Source: Alentia gelatinosa
Lineage: Eukaryota > Annelida > Polychaeta > Phyllodocida > Polynoidae
Direction: 5' to 3'
Length of the DNA: 64,000 nt
Assembly: GCA_950022655.1 (NCBI GenBank)
Contig: OX465580.1
Location: 44,948,028 to 45,012,027, forward strand
Below are positions 1 through 13,072 of this stretch, piece by piece. Both the position numbers and the translations under genes were made by a program. The notes under the pieces are model-generated. The model was not told where the DNA came from and did not search any database. It saw only the letters and a program-made list of their open reading frames with translations. Within the stretch, counting starts at the first letter, position 1. Each line of letters opens with the position of its first letter.

Positions 1-1440
1 CAATATATAGACAGACTTGGCCATGGGAAACGTTGAACGAAGATTTCTCTCGAGTGATACCTATCAAAATAGATATCTAAAATGCACCTTGAAGCAATTT
101 CAATTTGAAAAAAATGAGTACATATTTATGTGTTTACTGGTGGAGACTTATACTTAAGAAATACAACTGTGGATCTATGTAGCACTTAAGTGAGATGAAT
201 CGGAACAAAAACATATTCGAAAGGAAATCACGAAAGAATAGGATCTCTCTGTAGTATATTAACCAACAGGGCCAGATTTGAAATGAACAACTTTAACTCC
301 ACAGAATAGACAACAGCTTAATTCCTTGCCCCAAACATAAGGTGCTCGAGTTCTATGGTTTCACAATATAATTCATATGAACTGCAGCGGATAGCTTCTT
401 TGTGTGAGCCATGCCATATTTTAATAACATTTATTTATCCATCTGCCACTGGGTATGGTCGGCAGGGGCGCTTGTGTTCGCACCTGAGTAGGAAGGTTCA
501 AAACTACATTCTCACCCTCAGCACTGACCCCCACCCCCTGCTTAACCGGCCCCCTCCTTCAGTCTAAGCGCGTGTCACCTCTTACAGCAGGCCACGTCAA
601 ACTGCAGCACTGGAGATTTATTAAAGTTTAGAAACGTTAGAGCCGCCAACGAGTACGCGTGTGTTTGTCCACAGAAAGGATTTACTAATCCACACCTGAC
701 CCCCTCGGTCACGCCCGCCACGTGAAACTGCGAGAGAACACGAGACTTCCTGCACGAGAAGGCCACTACTGGGTGAAGGACGGAGTGTTTAGGGAAAAAA
801 TACCCACCTAGTTTCCGTAGAGGAAATATTCGGTTTTTTTCTAGAATAATTCTTGTGAATCCCTGACGCTAAATCGAAAAAATTAGACTTTGAAAAAAAA
901 AACATATTCCAAAGCAGGTTAGAAGTAACTGAAATCTATTGACTTTTATTTCCTTTAATACCTTATAATCTGTATTTCTAGACAATACATTTGTATTAAT
1001 ATTGCCATTTGGAAGTAAATTAATTATACAAACAAGCCAAGTTCAAAGCTGTGTATATTGAAACGAGTTCCACTTCAAGAGTTTATGGAAACTTACTGTT
1101 GAGTTGTGATAAATAGTGTCTCTTTATACAGGCACAATGATAGAGTCTAATTCGGTGAACAAAAGTTGTGCTTTGGGTCTGAATCAATACAAACTGAAAA
1201 GAACCAATAGAAGCCAATGAGAGACCAAATCATACAAAGCCCACTGACAGGGCAAGAGTGCTGTTTGTTGGTAGATTTAGATTTTTAATTACTATGGCGA
1301 TCACATCGATCGACCGTTGACTAGAGGTTTAATATTCATCATAGGGGGAGTGTGGCAAGCCATGTGCTACAGAAACCATTAGTGGATATTTAAATCTCAT
1401 TTGCTCATCTATTAAGTCTCGGTTAGGCCGTGTTTGTTTC
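1..1440. other. AT-rich non-coding stretch
   Basis: Only short open frames, no recognisable domain, repeat family or motif cluster. Confidence 0.6.
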
Positions 1441-1479
1441 GGTAAACAGCGCCGCCCTTCGGTGTAAAGTTATCTGTGA

Positions 1480-1720
1480 GACCACGTGGTCGCGTTCACA
1501 TCCCTCCATCTCCCCCGATTATCACAGTAGGAAGGGGCTTGATTATGGTGGTGGGAAGCGGCCCGCTGGCAACCACGTGGTCTGCGGGCCGCCATGTTGA
1601 CTTATCACGTGATCAGCAAACAGGGCATGGCTGCCGGACGCAAATATGGCCGACACTCATTGCGTAACCTATAAAAAGGAGGGATGGGGGTTGAACGTGA
1701 GATAATTGACATTAACCCTC
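1480..1720 (+). promoter_or_regulatory. Candidate plus-strand promoter: three CACGTG E-boxes and a TATA box
   Basis: GACCACGTGGTC (1480-1491), CCACGTGG (1573-1580) inside a GGCCCGC/GCGGGCC inverted repeat, and TCACGTGA (1605-1612), followed by TATAAAAA at 1670-1677. The expected start site would lie near 1700. Motif layout suits a bHLH-zipper-regulated (USF, MITF/TFEB type) TATA promoter. No downstream coding exon was recognised, so the transcript could be non-coding or begin with a long untranslated exon. Confidence 0.4.
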
Positions 1721-2699
1721 AGCCGGGCAGAAGCGTGACGGGGTAGACGGGGGTACCCGGGTGTGGGTGACTTAGCAGCGGGCGCGTGGAGAAAGGTGTG
1801 TACAGGTGACAGTTCTATTTACCTTGAACTGCTGATCATACTTAGCACGTTCATCTGAAGAAGGCTGAAAAACTACGAGCCCAGGTCTGGGTTAGTTTTC
1901 AAAAGGTATCAACATGAGACTATGGAAATCTGCATACAGTAATATTCTAGATGATCGTATTGGGTGACACGTCTCGAGTTTTCACAACAGCTGCCATTGT
2001 CTGTAAAAATAAATATGGGAGGACCAGACTGATGGATCAAGGTGTGAGATTCTTTATCAGAGAGGTTTCCATCTCACCTCATGATCTATAGTTCTGTTTA
2101 CATTGTCTACATCCAGTGTAGTGTATCACTGCATAAAACCTCTGCAGATATTACATTGTTTTATTGTTAGTTAAATCAATTATATAGTAATGTTCAAAAA
2201 AGTTGTTTAATATTTCCATGAGAAAAGATTTAACATACAATTGATATCTTAATCTACCCCTCTCTGTTACATATAACTGCATATGAAGCCACTTTCTCAA
2301 TGGGTTTCTATCCAAAAATGAGGCAGAAAACTAAATTAAAGAGGAGAATATTCATAATTCAAGTCCCCATCTAATTCCGTGGAGTTAACTGAGTGCTGGT
2401 GGTGTTGACAGAGGGCTAAAGAGGGGGGGGGGGCTGCCTTGTCTATGGGTGCTTTTAGTGGAATCATTCGCCAAGAGCCAATCTCTAAAGCAATGCAGGC
2501 TTGGTAAGACTACTTAAGGGACACTCTCTGCGATCAGACCTCAATCTTACATGGGGCTGTTGCGGCGACCTAAATGGTTGAGAACACAGTCAGCCTCGCA
2601 TCGGGGAGGGTGCTTTAGGTGTTGGGTACCTTGAATGTTCCGGCGGTTAGAGTGAGGCTATCGGGGTGATGCGATGATCCCAGCAATGGCAAATAACGA

Positions 2700-2880
2700 T
2701 CCCATCGACTATTAAACCGGAACCGGAACTGCCTCCCGCCCTTCAGGCAAATTAGCAGCCTCGTTCCCATTTAGCCTCGCTCTTGGGGCAGAGGGGGTCA
2801 CGTCCCCACCGGAAGTAAACGATGTGTGGGGTACTTCCGTCATGCGCAGGGGAAGCATTGCGGGGCGAGTAGCTCGCCAC
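2700..2880. promoter_or_regulatory. Candidate promoter/enhancer with ETS and NRF1 motifs
   Basis: AACCGGAACCGGAACTG, CACCGGAAGTAAAC, TACTTCCGTCATGCGCAGG. Three ETS-type cores, one adjacent to an NRF1-like CATGCGCA, in a GC-rich block that continues to about 3560. This motif mix is common at CpG promoters. No gene was assigned. Confidence 0.35.
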
Positions 2881-3560
2881 CACACTTTACGGCGATTAAA
2901 TATTAAGCGGTTGAAAAAAACCTCCAGACGTGTGATCGATCTATGCTGCGGGCCACCAGGCAAACGTGGTTACTTCTCGTTTGTCTTCGGCCAGATTCAA
3001 TTATTACAAATTACCGTAAAAGGTCTTCTGTGGCTTGCCAACCGCGACTACCACCCTTTCCCTCTACTCCCATCCCTTCGTATACGTCTTTCTAGGGTGG
3101 GTGATAGTTGGATGGAGTGTTGTTTTATTGATGATAACGCGGGTGAAGCAGGCGATGAGCAGTTCCGAGCAGTTCCGAGCAGCCCCGAGCACGGGCCCCA
3201 GCGGCCGGCAAGCGCCTCCACCCCAAACATAATCATCATTGCGCCTAATGGCGAGCATTGCTTTCAGCGCCCCATTTGGAGTTAATCAGAGCAACTGCCG
3301 AGAAGTGCGACAGCAGCAGTGAGCACTTAGAAATCACTTAGCTTCCCCCTCGTAATCCGATTTGCTCGGCCGCGTCTCGGACGCTGATGCGCTGGCCACG
3401 AGCATAAATCTTTGGGAATCTGTTTTATCTGCCCCGCCGGGACCGGCGTGCTCGGGACGGGCGGTGGTCGGCGAAGGGCGGCGGCGGGCGGCGGGTGCCG
3501 GGCGGAGGGACGTCTGCGCTGTGGCAGTAGGTGGGAGGTTCTTGATGGCTAGATCGTTGG

Positions 3561-3890
3561 TGACAGAACGTAGACATGTGACCGAGGGGTTGCAGATAGC
3601 GGATTGTAGTTTGTGTGAGATAGTGAGTGTGTTTTCGTGAATGGTGGCAGTAGGTGGGTTGTAGTGTGTATTATGTAGTAAGTGGATCGTAGTACTTAGT
3701 GGGAGACAATGCGTGGGTGGTATGAAGTAAGTGGATTGAAGCAGTGGTAGACAGTGAGAAGGTGATAGTCGTTGGTAAATGGAATTGTCTTGTCCTAGTT
3801 AGTTTTCTTTCAAGAAATCAAATGGCAATGGGAGGGCGTGTTAAATGGTATTGGCATTCGGGACATGGTCAGAGGATGGAAGGCAGCGCA
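3561..3890. other. GT-rich imperfect repeat tract
   Basis: Loose repetition of GTAGTAAGTGGAT and TAGTGAGTG-like words between the GC-rich block and the first MITE. No gene. Confidence 0.4.
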
Positions 3891-3892
3891 GC

Positions 3893-4168
3893 TAAGGCCC
3901 GGCGTCCACCTACTACGATATGGCTCCGATATGGTCTACGATGCACCTCCCGATACAAAATCAAAATCGCATCGGAAGGTCTCCTAATATCGGGGCAGTT
4001 GACCACGTTTCTGTGATTAGACACCGATAAAAACCCCATACAATGCATGGTGGATTGGCATGTCTAGACACATGTCTACGATTTTGCACCTTCCCGATGT
4101 GTCTTTTTGTATCGGTGCCATATCGGTTGGTCTAAATGTCTATCGTAGTAGGTGGACGCCGGGCCTTA
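3893..4168. mobile_element. TA-flanked MITE, family 1 copy a
   Basis: Terminal inverted repeats AGGCCCGGCGTCCACCTACT and its reverse complement lie at both ends, flanked by TA on each side. The interior is non-coding and rich in CGAT-containing palindromes. TA flanks are typical of Tc1/mariner-type insertion. It is inverted relative to the copies at 16216 and 41239. Confidence 0.85.
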
Positions 4169-4364
4169 GGAAACTTTGACCCGGACTGAAATCCTTTTTT
4201 TCTTTATTGTTCTCAGCTATATAAGACAGGCACCCTGATATGCAGGACATTTGTGCTCAGTACAAAGGGTGTGTTTCAAAATCGGAAAGCAGTCGCCCTG
4301 TTTTGTTCATTCAAAGTAGCAAATGGATTGTATTATCTTATACCTGTGTTAAGACTTGACGGGA

Positions 4365-4862
4365 CTAAAGATGATTACTGAATAATGCATCTTTCTTACA
4401 GGTATGACTGTTTGACTACCTTTGCCAAGTTGAAATATGAAGATGTGGACATTAAACCATCCCGCTTTAAATAGGACTTAAGATGCTTACAGAAGAATAC
4501 ATTCCTCTTAAATGTCCATGTATGTGGGTATGACTAGTTCTGACACATAGTATATCTGTCCACATTCATAATAACTAAAGCCCTCTACATGAGACTACAT
4601 CCTTTTTGCATATATTATTGTGTGACTAGGTCTGCCATAGGCCTACGCCTAAGGCTCTTGGTTTACCATGACTAAAGTTGATTACAGAAGAACACACCCT
4701 TCTTACATGTATATGGACGTGTGACCAGCCCCACCATGCGGTAAACCTTCCCACTTTTATCATAACTTAAGTCAATTACAGAAGAACACATCCCTCTTAC
4801 ATGTATGAGAGTGTGACTACATGTACCATGCAGTACACCTGCCCGCTTTTAGTGCCCTATAC
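4365..4862 (+). repeat. Degenerate ~100-bp tandem array, about five units
   Basis: Units start near 4365, 4470, 4574, 4669 and 4764. Each has a version of ACTTAAG, then ATTACAGAAGAACACATCC, then TCTTACATGTATG, then GTGTGACTA, then CCATG. Units 4 and 5 are most alike; the first three are more diverged and vary by a few bases in length. Confidence 0.75.
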
Positions 4863-4869
4863 GCATCTT

Positions 4870-6180
4870 TACCTAGCGCGCTCTCTGGCGGGAAATCTGC
4901 GTAATGGTGTCGGGCCCCTGCGTTGCTCTGGTCGGCAACTCGCGCTTTTAACGGGTGCATCTTTCACGGCGAACTCAGGGACGACCCCTGTTGACTCGCT
5001 AAGAGATTAAAACGGCCAGGTTGAGCGTCGGCCTCGTCTCCTGGGATAGGCCCAAGTTTTAAAGTTGGCATGATGTGGACTCTAAACGGATAGGGCCTCG
5101 GGCTGCGGGCCTCGGGCTGCCTGCACGAGGGACGGCTGGCGGGGAGAGGGACGGAGCCAGGGGTCGGCGTGAAACATTGATTCGTTTGCTAATAGTGATA
5201 GGCGCGTTAGGCTGGGTGCTGTTAGCGAAGCCATCACGCCTGGATTAAAAAAAAGCGAAAAAAAAGTGTTGGAATAATAAAAAGAGGGGATAGTGCTTGA
5301 TGCGTTATTATCTTATAAGCACATCAAGCTGCTCCATATTAGGGCACTGTGGAGTAAATTGCATGATTTTATTATCTGCGTACTCCCCTCGACCAATCCA
5401 CAAATCGGAGAGAATGGTTCACATTGAAATGTCAAATTATGGCACTGAATACCGTTTAAGAAACATGCAATGTATGACAAGACAATGGACCATCAGCACT
5501 CTCCCATATCAAATACACTGCACTTGAATGCAAACATTTCAAGCAATAGTTACGTCGCTGAATTATCCTTCGTTTCAAATGTGTGTGCTGTTGGACTGGT
5601 TCTAATATTTCTATCAATTTTAGTATTTACAGTTTGATATTTACAGTATATTTAGTCAGAGAAGACTGGTTATTCAACGTGATTTCAAACAAAGCTGGTT
5701 CCCATTTGCATTGCTACCATCAATGGTGTTTACACCTTCTATATACCTCTCCCAAATTCATAATTCACGCGATTTCTTTGTTATTTGTTCTTTTCAGTTT
5801 TTGCTTATGCCCATTTCCTTGTCTTTTTTCCTTTTGCTAGTTTTTACATATTAAAACATCCTACCTCTTACCACTTTCCTATACCATTTTGTCCTCCTTT
5901 CGGTATCATTCCTGGGCCTTCAATGATCCTGTCATCTGCCCCCTTCCCTCAGACAACACTTCTGGAGTCTGTGATATTATAAAAGTCAAACTATCTTATA
6001 TAATTCTGCCATAGTTATCATCATCTATGTAGTTATATTTATAGTCGACTTCCTTTCTAATTGCGGAGTCTCGGTGATATACACTAATCTTTTAAACGGA
6101 TTTTTTTTCCCAAATCTGATCAGTAAATTTACCATTTCTATATTTTCCCGTCAGTTTATATCTCTCCCATCTATATAGAT
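4870..6180. other. Non-coding stretch with a GC-rich start
   Basis: 4870-5240 is GC-rich and contains a GGGCCTCGGGCTGC duplication near 5092; the remainder is AT/pyrimidine-rich. No coding exon recognised. Confidence 0.5.
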
Positions 6181-6540
6181 ATACGCTCCCCGTCGGCTAT
6201 CCCTCCCCCTCCCCCTCCCCTCCAGCTACCCCGTACCCCCTTCCTCCTTCCTGTTCATCTCCCCTCATTAAACTCCAATCTCGGTTCATGCCATCCCTAT
6301 TTTACCTCTCGCGAGACTTAACGACCGGTTTCCGTGATCGGCGATGCAGATTTCACGCTGTGCTTCGTGATCAGAGGTGTGAACGTTCACACTTCTCGCC
6401 ACTCTCGCGGCCCGCGAGAAGTCCCCGGTGTCACGTGACCTACCCAGTGCTCGCAGCGTCCTCTAGCCAGCACCCACCCTCCCCCTCGCCCATAATTCCC
6501 TTTTCCTCAACCGCAGAATTCACCGTCTGATTTGCCGGGG
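6180..6540. promoter_or_regulatory. GC-rich block with a palindromic TCTCGCGAGA motif
   Basis: TCTCGCGAGA at 6307-6316 is the full BANP-type palindrome found at CpG promoters; a split version (TCTCGCGG then CCGCGAGA) follows near 6400, then GTCACGTGAC near 6432. A pyrimidine-rich stretch precedes it. No coding exon recognised. Confidence 0.35.
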
Positions 6541-7198
6541 TAATAAAGTTTATCGGTGTAGAAAAGGTTTCATAAGCGTGAAATTCATGCTTGATCTAAA
6601 TAGCCAATATATTTTACGTGTTTTTATTAGAGGTACCTCCAATTTACCGCAATACATGTACTTTTAAAGGCAAAGGATTCAGGCTCAAAGTACACGACCC
6701 TATAATAGCTAATCATAAAAATTACTTATTCAAACAGATTATGTGTCCGTTTAGATTTGTTTGACTCCTACCGTATGAACATTTGGCGAATTTACGAGGC
6801 GATGCACAATTTGAAACGCACAATAATAGAGCTCATTCCAGTGAAAACTGAGTGAGTAGTGCAGAGAAAGTGTCCTGAAATACAGGCCACCGAAAGTGGA
6901 TGAAATTTAATATCGACATTATTCACAGCACCCAAGGATAATAGTAAAACCATCTTTAATTCTGAAGCATGAGGTAATACTCGAATCTTTCTAATAGTAA
7001 ATAATGATATAGTTGTCTTTCTTTGTTTTTTAAGTTGTTGTTGCTTTGTCCTAGGCCAAAGATGTTTTAATAAAAGGTTTTAAGACTCAACATGGTATGC
7101 ATTCAAGCATTCTTGTCAAATGACTGCCTTTAATTTGGGAAGGAAGATACATACACGCATATGAAATACATGTACATAAGCAAGGTATTTGGCTTATA

Positions 7199-7415
7199 CC
7201 GGGGACACACCAAGCGAGTAAAGGCGGCGATCTCTAGAATCGCCAACACAAAATGGCATGTATGAGAGATATTATTTCATAGTAACATCTCCTAATGATA
7301 ATGTAGCGCATCGGGAGCAATAATCAGGTGAAATATGAAATAATAACTCACATATAGGCCATTTTGTGTTGGCGATTCCGGAAATCGCTGCGTTTCTCGC
7401 TTGGTGTGTCTCCGG
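7199..7415. mobile_element. Foldback MITE with long inverted arms
   Basis: The outer ends are CCGGGGACACACCAAGCGAG and CTCGCTTGGTGTGTCTCCGG. Arm homology continues inward for about 85 bp through GAATCGCCAACACAAAATGG and TATTATTTCAT, with a short unique loop. No clear target duplication; flanks are CTTATA and CTTTAT. Confidence 0.75.
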
Positions 7416-7419
7416 CTTT

Positions 7420-10080
7420 ATCTACATCACAAACACCTTTGAATCCCTTGTACAAAATGAGAATAAAAACACTCACGAAGAGACAAACTGATGATTCAAT
7501 CATTCATAATTACATTTTTCCAACTACCAGATATTTACAATTATACTTACTTTTAGCAAAGTTGTATGACATTGAACATGGTTAAAGCTTTATTTTATAC
7601 ATTGAAGAAGGGAATATCTAATACATGTACTTTGTTAGAAATTAAAGGATATTGGCAGCCAAATGGTTCTACCCAGTAGCAAATGGCACTTACCACACAC
7701 TCAGATTTAAGTGTGTGGTAATACACTTTTACACTTATGCCTCCTGTGGTCTGAATTTTATATTGAACCGGTTTTTTTTTCACCACAAGGATAAAAGATG
7801 ATTACATACGTGACTGTGGTTCGACACCCAAATTACCCCTGTGCCTCTACCGTACCCAAAGATGCGGACAGGTTTCAACAAAAGTTCAATGTAACACCCC
7901 AACCCACTCATGCCGGTACCATGGGCCCGGGCGGCGCACGCGGCACCATATGGCCGGTACGGCCGCGCGTACAACTGCCCTGATTGAGATGACCCCATCG
8001 CCGTTATTAAGAGTAATTTAAAACAATCTAGACCCTGTGAAAAACCCACAATCTGGTCACTCCAGCCGGGAAATGGAAATGTGACCCACTTTGGTTGGGT
8101 TGATGCGGATTGATTTGGCACTTACTTCATTTCGGGGAATTGAATTTGAAGCCGGTGGAGTGCATTGGTGGTGCGATGATGGCTACAATTAAATGTGTTT
8201 GTGTCGCCACATGTTTTAGTTGTTCGCAGTCTCACACTGAATAAAAGTACCGGTGAGCGACTCTTCCTGGATGGGTTTTTTTCGAAATGCATTCTGAAAC
8301 GCTCGGAAATGTGCATTGATTATTCAAAATGTAACCTATACGTGTTCAATCATTTATTGTTGAAAATTTCGGTCCCTCAAGAGAATGATGATACATTAAT
8401 ATCACTGAATTTTCACCTTACTAATATTTCTTTTCATTATTGGAACATTTGTATTCATCAAGACATAACTGATTCTCATGAAAATAATATATAAAACATT
8501 TATTAAATGTCTTCACAGTTACCACCAACTAACGAAATTTCTATGAACACAAAGAAGTGCACAATGAATAGAAATATTCATTAAAGTATAATGAAATTAA
8601 TTCCGACAAGAAAGGTAAATAATGTTACAAGTGGAACTCTTCCTTCATTTTCTAATTTGTCCACTTTCTCAGCGAATAAATCGTCTTTTTAAGGAGCCAT
8701 TGTCCCCTCAAAAATAACCCCTTGTCAAAGTGTGCAGCCTATGAATGGATAACAGAAACATGATTCAGTGTTTCCTTATTTCACCCCCTCTGACACCCTA
8801 CCCCGGACCCCGACACCCGCCCACAGGCCAGCGTCGCCGTTCCGGTCACACCCATTCAGCTGTTCCGTATTTTACATGCTGCCGGTGCGTGCGCCTGCGC
8901 ATACCGTGCTCTTGGTGAGAGCCGTGCAATACACGGCAATTCTAGCGCAACACAATTGCCGACTCTTCAAAGAAAATTCAACAGTGTGTGAATTATAGAT
9001 GCTGATTGCAATCCCAAGCATTAATTACGCCGAGCATTAGTCTAATTGTGGATTTATTAAATAATGATCGTGCGGTGCGGCGGGCCACCACCCCCGCCAC
9101 TCCCACCACTCCGCAGCGGGCCTGCCACACTGAGGGTGTGATCACAGTGGTGTAAGTTTCACACACCGATCTGCCACAACTGATACCCAACATTTAAATG
9201 TGGCAACCGCCAACCGGATTAGATTGTACACCACGTGAAGGTAATTCTATCCAATAAACTACCGTCAACACGATAGTGTGCATCAAATCGTATAGTTTCT
9301 GGAAAAGATATAATCTTTTTATCTAAAAGTATATAATGATATATTATTATCATTATTCCCGAGAGCTAACTCCTTATTGTGTACGGAATAAATCAGTAGA
9401 TTTATACGTGATAATACTGAAATTGAGAGCATATCATACATCACCTCTGTACACATAATATTGTACATTCATTTATCCCACGAAAAGAGAATTATCAGTC
9501 TATGCATTAACAAACTGAAATAACCATTATCATGTATGTCGATTTCTTACCAAAGTCCGTATAACCATGTTACTGTCTATATCAATAACATTGATATCAA
9601 AATGTTATCAAATTCATATCATATTTTCGGCCAATAAACACACTTTTTGCTACCCATGGAATTTCGAATAGGTGAGTCCTGTGACGAATTTCTCAGACAT
9701 AGTACGATAAAATGAACACGGAATCAAGTACTAAATTATAATATTACTCAGCAAAATTAATGTACCGAACTGTGTCCAAATCAATCTTTAAAATCTGTTT
9801 CAGTAATTCTCACAATTGCAATTTGAGAAAATATTTATATTTGGAGTTAGTTAATAGATGAAATTGCAGGCTATGAGCTGAGCCGGAAGTGATCATATCA
9901 GAGTTAATCTTGCGTGTTCACGGCTGACTGAACACGAGTAATTTTCCGGTAAGACTTGGTAACGCCCCCACCTGTGCCTACCCTCCTTACTCCTGCCCGT
10001 GAACCCGGCTGTTGATTGAGGAAATAGGGATCAATTAACAGTTAGTGACCACAGCCGCCATTCATGCTTGACCTTGTAGG
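7420..10080. other. Non-coding stretch
   Basis: Apart from the 7690 hairpin and a GC-rich patch at 9060-9180 (CCACCACCCCCGCC-like), no gene or repeat is recognised. Confidence 0.5.
7690..7721. other. Perfect 12-bp hairpin
   Basis: Arms TTACCACACACT and AGTGTGTGGTAA with an 8-nt loop. Function unknown. Confidence 0.8.
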
Positions 10081-10540
10081 GCCATTCACACGCTCCCACG
10101 CCCCATTGGACGCCCAATCATACCCAGAAGCCATTTGGTCATGCCTCGTTGACTTCTCGGCACTTTCATAATGGCGACATAAAAGGGACCGCCGCTCATA
10201 ACACCCGTCATGCCTCATTGCACATAAAGGCTATTCCCGCTCCATTCCTTCACCTGCAAATTAATACAGAATTATCCAATTTACCTGGCGTCAAGTGATA
10301 CGTAACGTGGGAAAGTAGGGGGTCTGATGGAGGGGTAAACACCGACTACCAGTGTAGTGATTAGGCCAACTTGGCAGTGCTGATTGTGACGTCACTGTGG
10401 GCGCATGCTCAGCGCCGCTGATCTTTACACCACATTTGATCAGCTGTTAAGAAAAGACACGACAGCCGAATGTGCGAGCGACGAAGGGCAACAACGCGAG
10501 CGGAGGGCGGGTCTGCACTCAAAAGGATTTTCCACATGAT
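10080..10540. promoter_or_regulatory. Candidate promoter with CCAAT pair, TATA-like box, CRE and NRF1-like site
   Basis: ATTGG and CCAAT face each other near 10107-10120, ATAAAAGGG lies near 10180, a consensus CRE TGACGTCA is at 10387-10394 and GCGCATGC follows 8 bp later. Two promoters or one broad one are possible. Confidence 0.35.
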
Positions 10541-10921
10541 TAGAGACTTCTTCTTAGCATGTTCTCTCAGTCTCTCTTAATTCGCTCCCATTCTCCACAT
10601 GACTACCCAAATGTCCATTTCTTCTCTCTATTGCTCTCTCTCTGTCTCTCTCCCTGTCCCTCTCCTGCTCTGTGTCTCTATCGCTCTTTCTATCTCTCTC
10701 CTTCTCTCTATCGATGTCTCTCCCTCTCCTTTTTTTTACTATAACTTTCCTATTTCAAATTTGCTTTGACTAACATTAAGTGACCGAATTTCTCTCGGTC
10801 CCCTGTTTTCTCTCATAACCTCTCTTTTTCCCTTGTCATCTCTCTCGCCCTCTCTACAGTCTCATCATCTTACTGTTTCTCTGTTTCTCCTTCTCCATGT
10901 CTCTCATCATGTGTGTCTCTT

Positions 10922-10926
<5 letters not shown>

Positions 10927-10962
<36 letters not shown>

Positions 10963-10980
10963 CTCGATCTCGATCTCTCG
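10927..10980 (+). repeat. CT microsatellite followed by GATCTC repeats
   Basis: A CT dinucleotide run followed by three CGATCT hexamers, inside a wider pyrimidine-rich tract (10560-11160). Open frames over it are low-complexity translations. Confidence 0.9.
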
Positions 10981-11159
10981 GTCTCTCTCGACAACACTCC
11001 TTCTCTCTGTCTCCTGCTTGGCCTTCCTCAGTGCTTCTCTTGTACTTTCATCTTATCATCCTCTCCATACATCTCATGAGATGTATTCTACCTCTTCCCA
11101 TCTCCGGTTCTCTCGATTTCTGTCCTCTCCTGATATCTTTCTCGTATCCTACCTATCAT

Positions 11160-12590
11160 ACGCTCTTTCCTATTTCACCATTTCTCATTCGTATCTATTT
11201 TTCAGTATTTTTGTTCCTCAAATCTATTTCCTATGGCTTTTCCTGAGTAAACAAAATTTTCTTGAAGTCCATCTCATTCTCAGGTTGAATGTGAAGGAGA
11301 AAGCATCCCTTCATCAGAAAAAATAATATCATAGCATATTTCTCTATTTGAAGAGCCCTCTTTATCCACTAAAATTATTTTCATTTAATACTTGTTCGAC
11401 TAGCATTTGTCTTTAACAGGAATTGCAGTACTTGAAACAATTTAGTATGATTTGTTAATAAATCATCTGAATGCACACATAAATGAATATCTTAGTTTTT
11501 TAAAGACATGACATAGAATGTACCAAAAAGATAAATTAATATACTGTATCTTTTCAGAAAGATAAGGAGCTTGACGGATAAAAATACAGCTGGAATATTG
11601 CTGGGAAAATACTCAATAACAATATATAAAAAAAATATGAATATAAGAAGGACTTCAAATCAGAAAATAAAAGATTGTCATCTTTCAAAAAGCTATGATC
11701 AAAGTACCCTGTCCAACCAATATAGAAATAATAACACAGTTTAAATATCAAACAACAGCGTACATGATCAGATAGTACTCATATAAAACTAGTCGAATGT
11801 CATCGACTTTAACTTACATTTAATATATGATGCACATGTTTATCGAAAACTCGCGAGCTGAAATTAATTGTAAACAAAGCAAATGTGTATATGCGTTGTA
11901 TTATACCCAGATCGTCATTGTATGGAAGACCAGTGAAATGAGATTGAATGCAATAAAAGATCATTAAAACGTATATTTCATACTACCGTTCTTCAACTTA
12001 ACTACACGGTTGCGAACATAAACGGTCTATACCCTTTGTCACTGTTTAGGTAACACATCAGGGAATACATGCAACCTAGTATCTGAACATTAATATATTG
12101 CTAAGGAAAGTGTAAATACTCAGACTATAAGAAAACACATATCTAGTTCACTATGTAACTGAAATCCATTGTTATTATAAGTATACTGTGCCTTTCATTT
12201 TTTCTGAAATGTCCGTGTTGATAAAAGTGTGTTTTGAGAACAAGTAAACAGAAACTTTAATAATCATAAAGCAAAGAGGGGAGCACTGACTCGGTGGATT
12301 TGGCCTGTTGACTGACTTCCCACGTGTCAGTATCGGGTGTGGACAAGGAGACAAAGCCAAGGAGTAATGCCCACAAAACATGCCAGCGGTCAAGTCAAGG
12401 TCAGCGCAAATAATATTACGTGCCGCAGTTTGACCAGTTGCAGCACGGTGGTTGACATGACACCTCACGTGCTCTGTGGGGCAGAAGGAGGGGAGAGGAG
12501 TTGGGATACTGTGTGTAAAGAGGGGGCGAGATAGTACTGAAGGGCAGGATGGGGCAGGGCAGTGATGGTCGTGTAATAGCAGGGAGAAAG
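11160..12590. other. AT-rich non-coding stretch
   Basis: Nothing recognised except a few CACGTG words near 12320 and 12468. Confidence 0.5.
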
Positions 12591-12599
12591 GGAGTGGAG

Positions 12600-12725
12600 G
12601 AGTGACCCGTTAGCTCTCACCTGGACGACCTGGTCACATGACCAGCCCGTATCATGTGACCAGTGTCAGGTGACGGACGATGACCACTACGTTATAGTCG
12701 CTTGACGTCACGCGCATGACGCGTG
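12600..12725. promoter_or_regulatory. Cluster of E-boxes and a CRE
   Basis: GGTCACATGACC, ATCATGTGACC and GTCAGGTGAC within about 50 bp, followed by TGACGTCA near 12703. TCACATGA/TCATGTGA is the MITF/TFE-type M-box form. A TCAAGGTCA nuclear-receptor monomer site lies at 12395-12403. Confidence 0.35.
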
Positions 12726-13072
12726 GCTATTGTCTGTGGAGGTCACTAAGGCATGGCTTGTGGACCTGGCTGAGTCTTCCCATAGCTCCACGTTCCAGTG
12801 ACTTTCACTTGCCAAGCTATGTTAACGTATATAAAGTAAAACCTGCTATCTATTGGCAGACATTGCAGGTACATTTGAACTATCAGCATTGTGATATGGT
12901 ATTAATTGCATACGTGGTCAATGGTTTTAATTCATGTATGTAACCCAAACAATGATACGTTTATTGAAATAGATGACTGATACCTACCCCAGTTATATAG
13001 TTAAATCGAGTGAAATAAGAAATAAGACATTGATTGCTGCTGATGTTTTTATAACCGCGTTCCTTCCTTTAG

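Noticed and set aside
3893..4016. Open frame across the first MITE, and the similar frame at 16280-16468
   Set aside because: These are translations of non-coding inverted-repeat DNA; no conserved protein between copies.
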